A DNA stretch of 28,999 nucleotides from DAOQAK01 sp043801235 (GCA_043801235.1 JAZDMF010000071.1:1-28999); one strand, 5' to 3'; counted from the stretch's first letter, positions 7,298 to 15,220 are shown. The notes: a model not told the origin generated them from the letters alone. Translations and numbers: made by a program.

Positions 7298-7753
7298 TTA
7301 TTTGATTGTTTTAATATTAATAGCCTTTGGTTGCTGGGCAGCATGAGGATGCTCCGTTCCGGCATACACATAGAGATTTCCGTAAATCCGGCTTCCCAGC
7401 CTGTTCTTTGGAAGCATTCCTTTCACAGCCTTCTCAATAACTGATTCAGGTTTTTTCTTTAGCAGATCTTTGGGTGTTGCAAAGCGCTGACCTCCGGGAT
7501 AACCTGTATGACGTACATATTCCTTGTCAGTAAGCTTTTTGCCCGTAAGCCTGAATTTTGCAGCATTTATCACAATTACATTGTCGCCGCAGTCAACATG
7601 AGGTGTGAAATCGGTTTTATGCTTGCCCCTGAGCAATCTTGCCACTACTGAAGCCAGCCTTCCCAGCACTTCGTTCTCTGCATCCACAATCAGCCATTCT
7701 TTGCTGACAGTATTAACGTTGGCAGATCTGGTTTTATAAGTTAATTGATCCAT
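7298..7753 (-). CDS. rplM: 50S ribosomal protein L13
   Basis: This 151-residue protein has the L13 core: VDAENEVLGRLAS, LLRGKHK, VINAAK, and GYPGG followed by a GMLPKNRLG segment. A short N-terminal addition relative to the 142-residue E. coli protein is usual in this phylum. L13 is an early-assembly 50S protein, and in other bacteria L13 operons are autoregulated through their leader RNA. Here it is the first gene of the operon, with a strong promoter about 165-195 bp upstream and a structured leader between. Confidence 0.98.
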   Translation of the reverse strand: MDQLTYKTRSANVNTVSKEWLIVDAENEVLGRLASVVARLLRGKHKTDFTPHVDCGDNVIVINAAKFRLTGKKLTDKEYVRHTGYPGGQRFATPKDLLKKKPESVIEKAVKGMLPKNRLGSRIYGNLYVYAGTEHPHAAQQPKAINIKTIK

Positions 7754-7911
7754 TGCTGATAGTTAATTATTTCAAAATGAGTGTTCCCCTTATTTACAGA
7801 ATCTTAGCAGGTTTGCCTGTCTGCCGACAAGGCAGTCAAAGCAAAATATGCTTAGATTCTGTTATGCCGATAGGAAATTATTGCAAACCATTTCCGTATC
7901 GGTATAAAATG
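7754..7911 (-). promoter_or_regulatory. Structured 5' leader of the rplM operon (candidate autoregulatory RNA)
   Basis: Between the promoter at 7918-7948 and the rplM ATG lie about 160 nt with two strong stem-loops. The first (7867-7902) pairs CCGATAGGAAAT with ATTTCC-G-TATCGG, 12 bp with one bulged G. The second (7796-7862) has 14-nt arms with a single T:T mismatch, enclosing a GC-rich palindrome at 7816-7835. The arms end 42 nt before the ATG, leaving room for the ribosome. The architecture suggests control of ribosomal-protein synthesis, as known for L13 leaders in Firmicutes, but no homology to those is claimed. The remaining gap to 8084 contains the promoter and the terminator of the next gene only. 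Confidence 0.55.
7796..7862. repeat. 67-bp near-perfect inverted repeat containing a GC-rich palindrome
   Basis: Arms 7796-7809 and 7849-7862 are complementary at 13 of 14 positions. Inside, CTGCC (7821-7825) pairs with GGCAG (7831-7835), part of CCTGTCTGCCGACAAGGCAG. That core belongs to the same family as the palindromes at 14023 and 16570. It could be a leader hairpin, or a small mobile palindrome inserted in the leader. Confidence 0.6.
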
Positions 7912-7917
7912 GGAGTG

Positions 7918-7948
7918 CAAAGGTAAAATTAATTTTCTATTTAACAAA
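7918..7948 (-). promoter_or_regulatory. Promoter of the rplM-rpsI-rpsB-tsf operon
   Basis: On the minus strand TTTG (7948-7945) and TACCTTTG (7925-7918) are separated by exactly 19 bp. Both elements match the Bacteroidota primary-sigma consensus (TTTG, 19-21 bp, TAnnTTTG). This is the best promoter in the window. Transcription should begin near 7911. Confidence 0.8.
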
Positions 7949-8031
7949 TTTGTTTACAATATTTTGGTTTTAATTTTCATCCGGACTGGCACTTCTGAAA
8001 AACAGGGAAATAAACATAGATCAGCAAAAAT

Positions 8032-8064
8032 AAAAAAAGCTTCCGGAAAATAACCGAAAGCTTT
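8032..8064 (-). terminator. Intrinsic terminator of the DUF4349 gene
   Basis: AAAGCTT (8036-8042) pairs with AAGCTTT (8058-8064), and CGG/CCG extends the stem after one mismatch, around an AAAATAA loop. On the minus strand a run of seven T follows. It is 20 bp after the stop codon. Confidence 0.82.
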
Positions 8065-8084
8065 ATTAAAAGGTCTTTTAGGAT

Positions 8085-9062
8085 TTATTGCTTTTTCAAC
8101 TCTCTTCTTTTCCTGTTTCTTTTAATAAACCAGAAGACAAGGTAAAGAGCAATCAGTGTGATGAGCCACAGCGGCCATAAGTATATGATACCTATAAAGA
8201 ACATCTGCAGACCGTTCCATCCTGATTTGAAAGCCTTACCAGTCCTGTAGAAGAAACCTGTTTCAGGGGCGGCTATTTCGTCGAGTTTTTCATAGAAGTG
8301 AAGCTTGATTGTGCTATACGAAACCTTATCGTCCATAAACTTTAACTTGGCTTTATATGCTTCGATCTCTTCGCGTATCTTGTTTATTTTTTCCTGCACA
8401 GCTATTATTTCGCTGATAGTATAGGCTTTCTTAAGGATTTCCTTGTATTGAGTTTCCACATCTTCTTTTGCTTTCATCCGCGCTTCGGCATCAACATATT
8501 CCTCGGTAACATCATCGGCCGTGATTTTGCTGTAGTCAACATAAATTGCTTTTCCGAGTATTTTTTCAACAAGGCTGTCAAAACCGCCGGGTTTGATGCG
8601 TATCTCCATATCATCGTTAATGTTGTACGAAGTGTTGGCCTGGTTCTCGGCTGCAATATATGCCCCGCTTGCTTTGATCGTTTCCAGGATTTCCATCCTG
8701 TTTTTTTTATAATCCTTCACCTGCATGGAGATTTCGGCCGTTTTAATTATTTTGGATGCAACTTTTTCAACAGGAATACTCTCTGTGGTTGTCAGATCGG
8801 TTTGTGAACCGCCGGTAGCAGAAGTTGCATTGCCGTCCTTTGATTTAGCCTGGTTCTGTGCAGTTGTAGCAGGCGATTCATTCTTCGCTTCCTCAAATTC
8901 ATTGCTGCCTTCTTCCTGAATGCCGTCAGTATAATAATCACCAGTGGTAAGGGACTCTTTTGTTTTTTCGTTGTCGGCCCCGCCGGCTCCGCATCCTGCG
9001 AAGTGAATAGTTCCAATCAAAAATGCCGAAACTATTATTGCTGATAAGAATGTTCGTTTCAT
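8085..9062 (-). CDS. DUF4349-family lipoprotein with a C-terminal membrane helix
   Basis: This 325-residue protein starts with a signal peptide and lipobox (FAGC, Cys about 24). A Ser/Thr/Asn/Gln-rich linker runs to about residue 95. The DUF4349 domain then begins KIIKTAEISMQVKDY and continues through a long coiled-coil-like helix (about 195-245, many Lys/Glu). The C-terminus has one strong transmembrane segment, roughly 285-312, followed by a very basic tail (KRNRKRREL). It would thus be anchored both by lipid and by a membrane helix, with the domain outside the inner membrane. The molecular function of DUF4349 proteins is not established. It is a single-gene unit with its own terminator. 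Confidence 0.87.
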   Translation of the reverse strand: MKRTFLSAIIVSAFLIGTIHFAGCGAGGADNEKTKESLTTGDYYTDGIQEEGSNEFEEAKNESPATTAQNQAKSKDGNATSATGGSQTDLTTTESIPVEKVASKIIKTAEISMQVKDYKKNRMEILETIKASGAYIAAENQANTSYNINDDMEIRIKPGGFDSLVEKILGKAIYVDYSKITADDVTEEYVDAEARMKAKEDVETQYKEILKKAYTISEIIAVQEKINKIREEIEAYKAKLKFMDDKVSYSTIKLHFYEKLDEIAAPETGFFYRTGKAFKSGWNGLQMFFIGIIYLWPLWLITLIALYLVFWFIKRNRKRRELKKQ

Positions 9063-9243
9063 ATATTTATGTTTTATGGGTTTCGTTTTAATTTAAAGAC
9101 GCAAATTACAATTAATTTCTTTTTTTTTCACACAAAAGATTAGGTAAGAAATGTCTTTCCATAAAAATATTTCATTTTTTTCTTGCTTTGGCATTAAAAA
9201 TTGTTTTACTTTGCAGCACAAAGTACTTTTAAATTTATTCAAA

Positions 9244-9879
9244 ATGGAAACAGAACAGGATCATTTAAAAACGCTGACAGAAATCCGCAACCTTATGGAA
9301 AAGTCATCGAGGTTCATTTCACTGAGCGGCCTTTCGGGGGTATTTGCAGGATTTTTCGCCCTCATTGGTGCTCTCTGCGCATTTCTGTATTTAGAAATGA
9401 GTATCCTGTCGGATGAATACTACCAAAATGCAATAATAGGAAACCGTTTGAACATTGATTTTATTTTATTCTTTTTTATTGACGGTTTAATTGTTTTGTT
9501 CCTTGCCATTACATTTGGAATTCTTTTTACAGTCCGCAACAGCCGTAAAAAAGGTGTTCCCATCTGGGGTGTATCGGCAAGGCTTACCATAATCAACCTT
9601 TTTATTCCTTTGGTTGCCGGCGGTTTGTTTTGTTTTATTCTTCTTTACCATCATATTATTTACCTGATAGCTCCTGCCACACTGGTGTTTTACGGGCTGG
9701 CGCTTGTGAATGCATCAAAATATACATTTAAAGAAATAAGATACCTGGGTATGGCCGAAATTCTTATCGGTCTTATCGCCTGTATATGTATCGGGTATGG
9801 CCTTTTGTTCTGGGCGCTCGGTTTCGGAGTCCTTCACATAATATATGGCACGGTCATGTTTTCGCAATATGAGCGATGA
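9244..9879 (+). CDS. Multi-pass membrane protein paired with a winged-helix regulator
   Basis: I place the start at the ATG at 9244 (211 residues, METEQDHLKTL), not at 9151. The upstream 31 codons cover promoter-like sequence (TTG about 20 bp before TTACTTTG near 9206) and translate into an unlikely leader. The protein has a short helical N-terminus, then about six hydrophobic segments; an early one contains GLSGVFAGFFALIGALCAFLY. No catalytic motif is visible. Its stop overlaps the start of the next gene by 4 nt (ATGA). The pairing of such a membrane protein with a small winged-helix regulator and a DUF4173 protein suggests one functional unit, perhaps envelope sensing; this is inference. 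Confidence 0.82.
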   Translation: METEQDHLKTLTEIRNLMEKSSRFISLSGLSGVFAGFFALIGALCAFLYLEMSILSDEYYQNAIIGNRLNIDFILFFFIDGLIVLFLAITFGILFTVRNSRKKGVPIWGVSARLTIINLFIPLVAGGLFCFILLYHHIIYLIAPATLVFYGLALVNASKYTFKEIRYLGMAEILIGLIACICIGYGLLFWALGFGVLHIIYGTVMFSQYER

Positions 9880-10175
9880 AAAATCCGATCGAACATATTA
9901 ATAAGGCGTTTGAAAACCGCATCAGGCTTGGAATAATGTCTGTCCTGATGGTGAACGAACATGCTGATTTCAACAGACTGAAAGAAATGCTGCAGCTCAC
10001 CGACGGTAATCTTGCCAGCCATATTTCCGCATTGGAAAAAGCCGAATACGTTAAAGTGCATAAACAGTTTGTGGGACGAAAGCCGCAGACATTATATTCG
10101 GCAACATCCGCAGGCAGAAAAGCATTCCTGGAACATCTTGACGCACTTGAAAAACTGATCAAACAACGAAAATAA
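9876..10175 (+). CDS. Winged-helix transcriptional regulator (MarR/ArsR-like)
   Basis: This 99-residue single-domain protein contains a winged helix-turn-helix. LGIMSVLMVNEHADFNRLKEML is the first part; LTDGNLASHISALEKAEYVKV (residues about 41-61) covers the recognition helix, and KPQTLYSATSAGRKAFLEHL forms the wing and last helix. This matches the small winged-helix (HTH_34-like) regulators that often lie next to membrane-protein genes in this phylum. It overlaps the preceding membrane-protein gene by 4 nt and is 51 bp ahead of the DUF4173-LRR gene, so it probably regulates its own operon. No ligand-binding domain or metal site is evident. Confidence 0.9.
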   Translation: MKNPIEHINKAFENRIRLGIMSVLMVNEHADFNRLKEMLQLTDGNLASHISALEKAEYVKVHKQFVGRKPQTLYSATSAGRKAFLEHLDALEKLIKQRK

Positions 10176-10226
10176 TTTTTTTATAAAAACACTTTGTAAT
10201 TCAAAGCACTTTTAAAACTTTAAGCC

Positions 10227-12941
10227 ATGAAAAAAAATGATTTTATTCTGATAATCGCTGTAGCAGTTTACAGCTTTTTGTTCTACCGGCAGCTGGCCGG
10301 AATAAATTTTCTGATTTTCAGCATTTCGCTTATTGTAATGCTGCTGATAAAGGATGCTTCTCTTTTAAAAAACAGAAACTGGATAATTTTAGGAGCAGGT
10401 TCCGTAATTTCTGCTGCCTTCGTATTCATGCACGGAAGTACGCTTTCTGTAATAGCAAACATTGTTTCACTGTTGTTGCTGGCGGCTGTGAGCTTTAACC
10501 GGAAATCGTCGATTATAGCTGCTTTCATTCATTCCCTGTATTCCGAAATTGCATCCATATCGTTCATGATTATAGATATAATCGAGAAAAAACCAAAGCA
10601 TGAAAAAAGCACCCGGAAAAATATATGGGTAAGGTTAACAATAGGCCTGGTAATAATTTTAATTATTATTGTAATGTTTATTCTATACCAGAAAGCCAAT
10701 CCGCTGTTTTATAATTTCACGAAAGACATCAATCTTGATTTCATCACATATCACTGGATAGGGTTTACAACAATAGGATTCATTATACTTTACGCTTTTT
10801 TCTATCAGCGCACATTTCCCGCTTTTCAGAGATTCGATGCCAATGCCCCAAACAAACTAAGCCCTGATGTCCATGAGGACACAGGGAATAAACGCCGAAG
10901 AAAATTCATGGGCATTGAAACCGAATGGAAAGCGGGAATCACTTTGCTTGCATTACTGAACCTTCTAATATTAAGTGTGAATGTAATTGACATCAATTAC
11001 CTGTGGGCGGGACAGGTTCTTCCGGAAGGAGTGACCATGGCCGAATCGCTTCACCAGGCAGTGGGAACCATTATTCTTTCCATAATTATAGCTATCGGGG
11101 TGCTGCTTTTCATTTTCCGTTCCGACATGAATTTTTATAAAAAAAGCAGGGCTGTTAAAATACTTGCCATGGTATGGATTGTTCAGAATATGTTTATCGT
11201 GATTTCAACTCTCTACAGGAACGGTCTGTATATTCATGAATATACGCTCACTTATAAAAGAATAGGCGTGTATGTTTATCTGGCGTTAACTTTCGCCGGC
11301 CTGATATCGGCTATGGTAAAAGTAGTTTCTGCAAAAAGCAACTGGTATCTTTTCCGCTTCAACGGATGGAGTTTTTATATTGCTTTAATTGCATTGCCTG
11401 CCGTAAACTGGGATATGTACATATCGGGTTACAATCTGAAGCATTCAAAGGAAACCGATCTTAAATATGTGTTTGAGTTGTCGTATGCAAATCTTCCCGA
11501 ACTTGTAAAATATGGCATGGAAAACGATCTTTCATTGCTGACTTCTCAGAATAACCACAATGAAAGTGATGCATTTTATTTTTCAGACAGGTATGGACAA
11601 GCAGTTTCATACAAGAATGTGCTTGACAAGAAAATTTATGATTTCATGGAACATAGCCGCAACCGGGGCTGGAAGTCATGGTGCATCGACAGGCAGAAAA
11701 TTACGGATGAACTCCTGGCGTTGCATTTGTCGGGCAACCTATCAAACTTTGATTTATCAGGAAACTATCTGAACTCTGTTGAACCGCTCCGGGAATTTAC
11801 CGGAATTACAAAACTTAATTTAACAGAAAACTTCATTACAGATTTGAATTCTCTAGCTTATTTTGACAAGCTAAAAACTCTGAATCTGTCATCTAATGGG
11901 ATTGCTAACCTCGACAGCCTGCCTGAAATGAAAAACCTTGAGGAGTTATATCTTTCAGGTAACAACATTATTTCTTTTGATTCCCTGAAAAAGCTTAATG
12001 CCCTGACCACTCTTGACATTTCCAATAACGCAGCCGAAATACAGTCATTGCCCGAAATGAAAAATCTGAAAGATTTAATTATTTCCGGTAATAAAATCAA
12101 GGATTTTTCATTCCTGCAGGAAATGAATGCTCTAACATCGTTAATTGCAAACAACGTCAAAAACAGCGAATTCACAAACCTTAGTATTCCGGACAACCTG
12201 GAAGAATTATATATTTCGGGAAACAATATTTCTGTTTTCGAAAAACCGCTTTTCGATAAATTAAGCAAGCTTGAAAAACTTGAAATACTTGACATATCAA
12301 ATAACAACCTGAGCGATTTTCATGCGATTTCAAGAAACCCAAAAGAAAAGGATAATGGATTCAGCAAACTGAAAACTCTCTATATATCCGACAACAACCT
12401 GGCGGACATCAGTGATATCAGCCGGTTCAGCAACCTTGAAGAATTATATGCTGCAAACAATAAAATAAGTTCTATTGACGAAATCCAGAAACTTGAAAAA
12501 ATAAATGCAATCTACATTGCCAATAATCAAATTCATAATATTGATATGCTCCAGAATATTCAGGGGTTAAAAATCCTTAATATATCAAATAATCCGCTTG
12601 CCGATTATAAAAAATTAGAAAAACTCACCGGACTTGAAAGACTTTTTGCCAGCGAACTTGGAATAAGCGACATAACTTTTATTGAATCGCTTGACAATTT
12701 AACCTGGCTCGATCTCAGTGAAAATAATATAACAGACCTGACAAAGCTGAAACAACTAAGCAAGCTTGAAACTCTTGACATTTCCAAAAACCCTGTGAAG
12801 GATTACGCTCCCGTGATGGCTTTGAAAAACTTAAAGATACTTTATATTTCAAGTGTTGATGATATCACACTGAATAAAATCAAAGTTGCACTTCCGGATA
12901 CTAAAATATATATGAGCAACAATCAGGTCTGGAAAGATTAA
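10227..12941 (+). CDS. DUF4173 membrane protein fused to a leucine-rich-repeat domain
   Basis: This 904-residue protein has two parts. Residues 1 to about 400 hold about eleven hydrophobic segments and features of the DUF4173/DUF4153 membrane family, including WKAGITLLALLNLLILSVN, VTMAESLHQAVG and YIHEYTLTYKRIGVYVYL. After a linker (about 400-495), residues about 497-900 contain roughly 17 leucine-rich repeats of mostly 22 residues with the pattern LxxLxISxNxIxDIxxLxxLxx (internalin/SDS22-like). Two repeats are longer (about 27 and 30 residues). LRR arcs bind proteins. Ordinary DUF4173 proteins end after the membrane part, so the fusion is unusual. It is in line with the membrane-protein/regulator pair upstream and dgkA 5 bp downstream. 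Function is unknown; a ligand-sensing role is inference. Confidence 0.85.
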   Translation: MKKNDFILIIAVAVYSFLFYRQLAGINFLIFSISLIVMLLIKDASLLKNRNWIILGAGSVISAAFVFMHGSTLSVIANIVSLLLLAAVSFNRKSSIIAAFIHSLYSEIASISFMIIDIIEKKPKHEKSTRKNIWVRLTIGLVIILIIIVMFILYQKANPLFYNFTKDINLDFITYHWIGFTTIGFIILYAFFYQRTFPAFQRFDANAPNKLSPDVHEDTGNKRRRKFMGIETEWKAGITLLALLNLLILSVNVIDINYLWAGQVLPEGVTMAESLHQAVGTIILSIIIAIGVLLFIFRSDMNFYKKSRAVKILAMVWIVQNMFIVISTLYRNGLYIHEYTLTYKRIGVYVYLALTFAGLISAMVKVVSAKSNWYLFRFNGWSFYIALIALPAVNWDMYISGYNLKHSKETDLKYVFELSYANLPELVKYGMENDLSLLTSQNNHNESDAFYFSDRYGQAVSYKNVLDKKIYDFMEHSRNRGWKSWCIDRQKITDELLALHLSGNLSNFDLSGNYLNSVEPLREFTGITKLNLTENFITDLNSLAYFDKLKTLNLSSNGIANLDSLPEMKNLEELYLSGNNIISFDSLKKLNALTTLDISNNAAEIQSLPEMKNLKDLIISGNKIKDFSFLQEMNALTSLIANNVKNSEFTNLSIPDNLEELYISGNNISVFEKPLFDKLSKLEKLEILDISNNNLSDFHAISRNPKEKDNGFSKLKTLYISDNNLADISDISRFSNLEELYAANNKISSIDEIQKLEKINAIYIANNQIHNIDMLQNIQGLKILNISNNPLADYKKLEKLTGLERLFASELGISDITFIESLDNLTWLDLSENNITDLTKLKQLSKLETLDISKNPVKDYAPVMALKNLKILYISSVDDITLNKIKVALPDTKIYMSNNQVWKD

Positions 12942-12946
12942 AAGCC

Positions 12947-13327
12947 ATGGCGCCAACAACCCGCATCAAAAAATTTTCAATTTTCGAACGCCTCCGCAGT
13001 TTTCGTTATGGACTTAACGGGATGAAAATTATTTTCAGGTATGAACATAATTTCCGTATTCACTGCCTTGTGGCGGCAATTGTACTGTTTGCAGGTATTG
13101 CCACAGGGCTGAAAGAAACCGAATGGCTTGCAATATTGATAGTATCCGGGCTGGTATTTATTTCCGAAATGTTCAATTCGGCAATAGAATATATGGCCGA
13201 TTTTATTTCGCCCGGATACAGCGAAATGATAAGGAAAGTAAAAGATGTGTCTGCTGCTGCCGTATTACTTTCCGCAATTATTTCAGTGATAACAGGAATA
13301 CTGATCTTTTATCCTAAATTTTTTTGA
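12947..13327 (+). CDS. dgkA: Diacylglycerol/undecaprenol kinase family protein
   Basis: This 126-residue protein is of the small trimeric integral-membrane lipid kinase family. Glu74, Asn77 and Glu81 (SEMFNSAIEYMAD) and KVKDVSAAAVLLSA (residues 97-110) carry the expected ATP/Mg and lipid-binding residues. Three transmembrane helices are apparent. In Gram-negative bacteria DgkA recycles diacylglycerol from envelope glycan synthesis; Gram-positive relatives phosphorylate undecaprenol, and which applies here cannot be told. It begins 5 bp after the DUF4173-LRR gene and 3 bp before the DUF1361 gene, clearly in one operon. The N-terminus is basic, as expected for the cytoplasmic amphipathic helix. 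Confidence 0.93.
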   Translation: MAPTTRIKKFSIFERLRSFRYGLNGMKIIFRYEHNFRIHCLVAAIVLFAGIATGLKETEWLAILIVSGLVFISEMFNSAIEYMADFISPGYSEMIRKVKDVSAAAVLLSAIISVITGILIFYPKFF

Positions 13328-13330
13328 AGC

Positions 13331-14017
13331 ATGAAAGAAATTATCAGCATTACAAAAAAAAATAATTTCACTTTTCTGCTTGCAGGGATGTGCATTTTTT
13401 GTTTTGCTCTTTTCGTTTTCCGTTCGCTGATTACGCATACACCGCATTATTTTTTCCTGAACTGGAATTTGTTTCTTGCAGGTATACCATGGGTGTTAAG
13501 TGTTGTCATCATTTCCGTCAAAGAAAAAAATGCCCTGTTAAATTTTTTTCTATTCATCCTGTGGCTTTTATTTTTCCCAAATTCCCTTTACATTATTACC
13601 GATCTTTTTCACTTGCGAAATGAAACGGCATTCCCTATCTGGTACGACTTAATTCTGATAACATCGTTTGCATGGGCAGGCCTGATGATGGGCTTTTCCA
13701 GCTTAATTAACATCAGAATTTTCTTAATAAAATTCCTGCCCGTGAATGTGACAAATTTGATTTTAGCTGCGTTGTTGTTTCTTGGAAGCTTCGGAGTGTA
13801 TGTTGGTCGATATCTGAGATGGAACAGTTGGGATCTTATAGCAAATCCCCTTCCCATGATGATAGATATAAAGGAACGCATAGCCCATCCCATGTATCAT
13901 ACAGGAACATGGGGAATGACACTATTGCTTGGCTTTTTACTGAACATGATGTTCTGGACATTCATAATTGCATTTAAAAACAAACAAAGTGAAATTCATA
14001 AAGAAAATCATGAATAA
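13331..14017 (+). CDS. DUF1361 integral membrane protein
   Basis: This 228-residue protein has about six transmembrane helices. The conserved DUF1361 features are visible: FFPNSLYIITDLFHL (about residues 80-94), a PIWYDL segment, and GVYVGRYLRWNSWDL (about 155-169). The family is predicted to be membrane-embedded with unknown function. The gene is 3 bp after dgkA and overlaps the next membrane-protein gene by 8 nt, so it belongs to the same operon. Confidence 0.87.
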   Translation: MKEIISITKKNNFTFLLAGMCIFCFALFVFRSLITHTPHYFFLNWNLFLAGIPWVLSVVIISVKEKNALLNFFLFILWLLFFPNSLYIITDLFHLRNETAFPIWYDLILITSFAWAGLMMGFSSLINIRIFLIKFLPVNVTNLILAALLFLGSFGVYVGRYLRWNSWDLIANPLPMMIDIKERIAHPMYHTGTWGMTLLLGFLLNMMFWTFIIAFKNKQSEIHKENHE

Positions 14018-14756
14018 AAAAACCTGCCTACCGGTCAGGCAGGCAATCAGAACAATAGCCTGGGTTGGTATTTTCAGTATTGCTATGGCTTTTCTCGAAA
14101 CAGCTATTGTTATTTACCTGAGGAAGCTTTACTATCCGGAAGGATTTTCTTTTCCTTTAATAGTGATCGATTTTGATATTGCGGTCACGGAATTCCTTCG
14201 CGAACTGGCCACCCTTGTTATGCTGGCGGGAATTGGCGTTATTGCAGGGAAAAAGAATATCGAGCGGTTTGCATATTTTATTTTTTCGTTTGCTGTATGG
14301 GATATTTTTTATTATGCATTCCTTAAGGTCATACTGAACTGGCCGGAATCTTTTCTGACCTGGGATATACTTTTCTTAATTCCCACCGTCTGGGTCGGTC
14401 CTGTTCTGGCGCCTCTCATAAATTCACTCACCATGATCCTCCTTGCCTTTTGCATAATTTATTTTGTCGAAAATAAAGGAAAAGCTTTATTAAACCTAAT
14501 GGAATGGACCCTTCTGATTGCAGGTTCGGTTCTTGTAATATTCGCATACACCCGGGAATTTTCGGCATTTCTTCTTGCAAAATATTCCTTACCGGAAATA
14601 TTTGATTTCAGCAATAAAAATGAAATCATCGATTATGCATGCTCATACATTCCTGTATATTTCAACTGGTGGATTTTCCTGGCAGGAGAACTGATGCATG
14701 TTGTTGCAATCACCTCAGTAATATTAAGAAATAAAAAAATCCCTGCCGGAATTTAA
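14010..14756 (+). CDS. Multi-pass membrane protein with a REP-derived N-terminus
   Basis: The start at 14010 (ATG, 248 residues) is preferred over an in-frame ATG at 13968, because the latter would overlap the DUF1361 gene by 50 nt. About six transmembrane helices are visible; characteristic stretches are FLETAIVIYLRKLYYPEGF near residues 28-46 and PTVWVGPVLAPLINS further on. I recognise no named domain. Residues 5-12 (TCLPVRQA) are encoded by a GC-rich palindrome at 14023-14043 and are unlikely to be ancestral. It is the last gene of the 9.2-14.8 kb run, and its stop codon lies in the loop of a terminator that serves the convergent gene. Confidence 0.82.
   Translation: MNKKTCLPVRQAIRTIAWVGIFSIAMAFLETAIVIYLRKLYYPEGFSFPLIVIDFDIAVTEFLRELATLVMLAGIGVIAGKKNIERFAYFIFSFAVWDIFYYAFLKVILNWPESFLTWDILFLIPTVWVGPVLAPLINSLTMILLAFCIIYFVENKGKALLNLMEWTLLIAGSVLVIFAYTREFSAFLLAKYSLPEIFDFSNKNEIIDYACSYIPVYFNWWIFLAGELMHVVAITSVILRNKKIPAGI
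14023..14043. repeat. GC-rich REP-like palindrome, copy B (inside a coding sequence)
   Basis: CCTGCCT (14023-14029) and AGGCAGG (14037-14043) are perfect inverted repeats around a centre containing the palindrome ACCGGT. It is in frame and is read as CLPVRQA. Related copies are at 7816-7835 and 16570-16590. Confidence 0.7.
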
Positions 14757-14765
14757 GGCAGGGAT
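14732..14765 (-). terminator. Terminator of the 14.8-15.5 kb minus-strand genes, overlapping the convergent gene
   Basis: ATCCCTGCC (14739-14747) pairs with GGCAGGGAT (14757-14765), a 9-bp perfect stem. On the minus strand it is followed by seven T. The stop codon of the plus-strand membrane-protein gene is in its 9-nt loop, so the terminator doubles as the end of that coding sequence. Confidence 0.82.
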
Positions 14766-14784
14766 ATAAAAATATCAGAAATTA

Positions 14785-15189
14785 TTAATCGGCAGAAACA
14801 TAATGTGTTTCTATTATGCCATTCATATCCTCAACCCATAATTCGCTCGATTTCAACCGCAGTATTTTCGATTCATCAGTAAAACCGCTAATAGTGGTTT
14901 TAATGGTTTCTTTTTTGTCGCCAAATTCCCATGAGCCATTCAGGCTGACAGATGAACCCCAATGCTCAATATAATCACCACCTCCTTTAAATTCATAAGT
15001 AACATCGTTGTTTACCGGAACACTAACTCCGGTAGCAATAATAATATATTCATCTTCTTTCCATGTATTCTCTACGCGCCATGATTTTAACTGTACGCTG
15101 ATTGTTGGACCGTCTTCATATTTTTTGCATCCGGTGAATGTGACGAATAAAAATGCCACGAGAATTAATAACAGTTGTTTTGCTTTCAT
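14785..15189 (-). CDS. Small lipoprotein, lipocalin-like
   Basis: This 134-residue protein has a signal peptide and lipobox (FTGC, Cys21) followed by KKYEDGP, a start seen in many Bacteroidota surface lipoproteins. The mature part has a beta-rich pattern: a tryptophan strand (LKSWRVENTW), YEFKGGGDY, GSWEFGDKKETI and an ILRLKSSELWVED strand. This resembles the small lipocalin-like lipoproteins that begin with a W-containing strand and end with an L-x-SS-x-L motif. Family assignment is tentative. It starts 31 bp after the cupin gene and is probably co-transcribed with it. A strong terminator follows. Confidence 0.78.
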   Translation of the reverse strand: MKAKQLLLILVAFLFVTFTGCKKYEDGPTISVQLKSWRVENTWKEDEYIIIATGVSVPVNNDVTYEFKGGGDYIEHWGSSVSLNGSWEFGDKKETIKTTISGFTDESKILRLKSSELWVEDMNGIIETHYVSAD

Positions 15190-15220
15190 ATTTTTTTTGT
15201 TTATTCAGTTTATACTTTTT

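Noticed and set aside
9151..9243. N-terminal extension of the membrane protein at 9244
   Set aside because: The 31 codons cover a promoter-like element and end just before a better ATG followed by a family-like N-terminus.
13968..14009. Upstream ATG for the last membrane protein of the operon
   Set aside because: It would overlap the DUF1361 gene by 50 nt and adds a hydrophilic, unlikely leader; the ATG at 14010 gives an 8-nt overlap typical of the operon.
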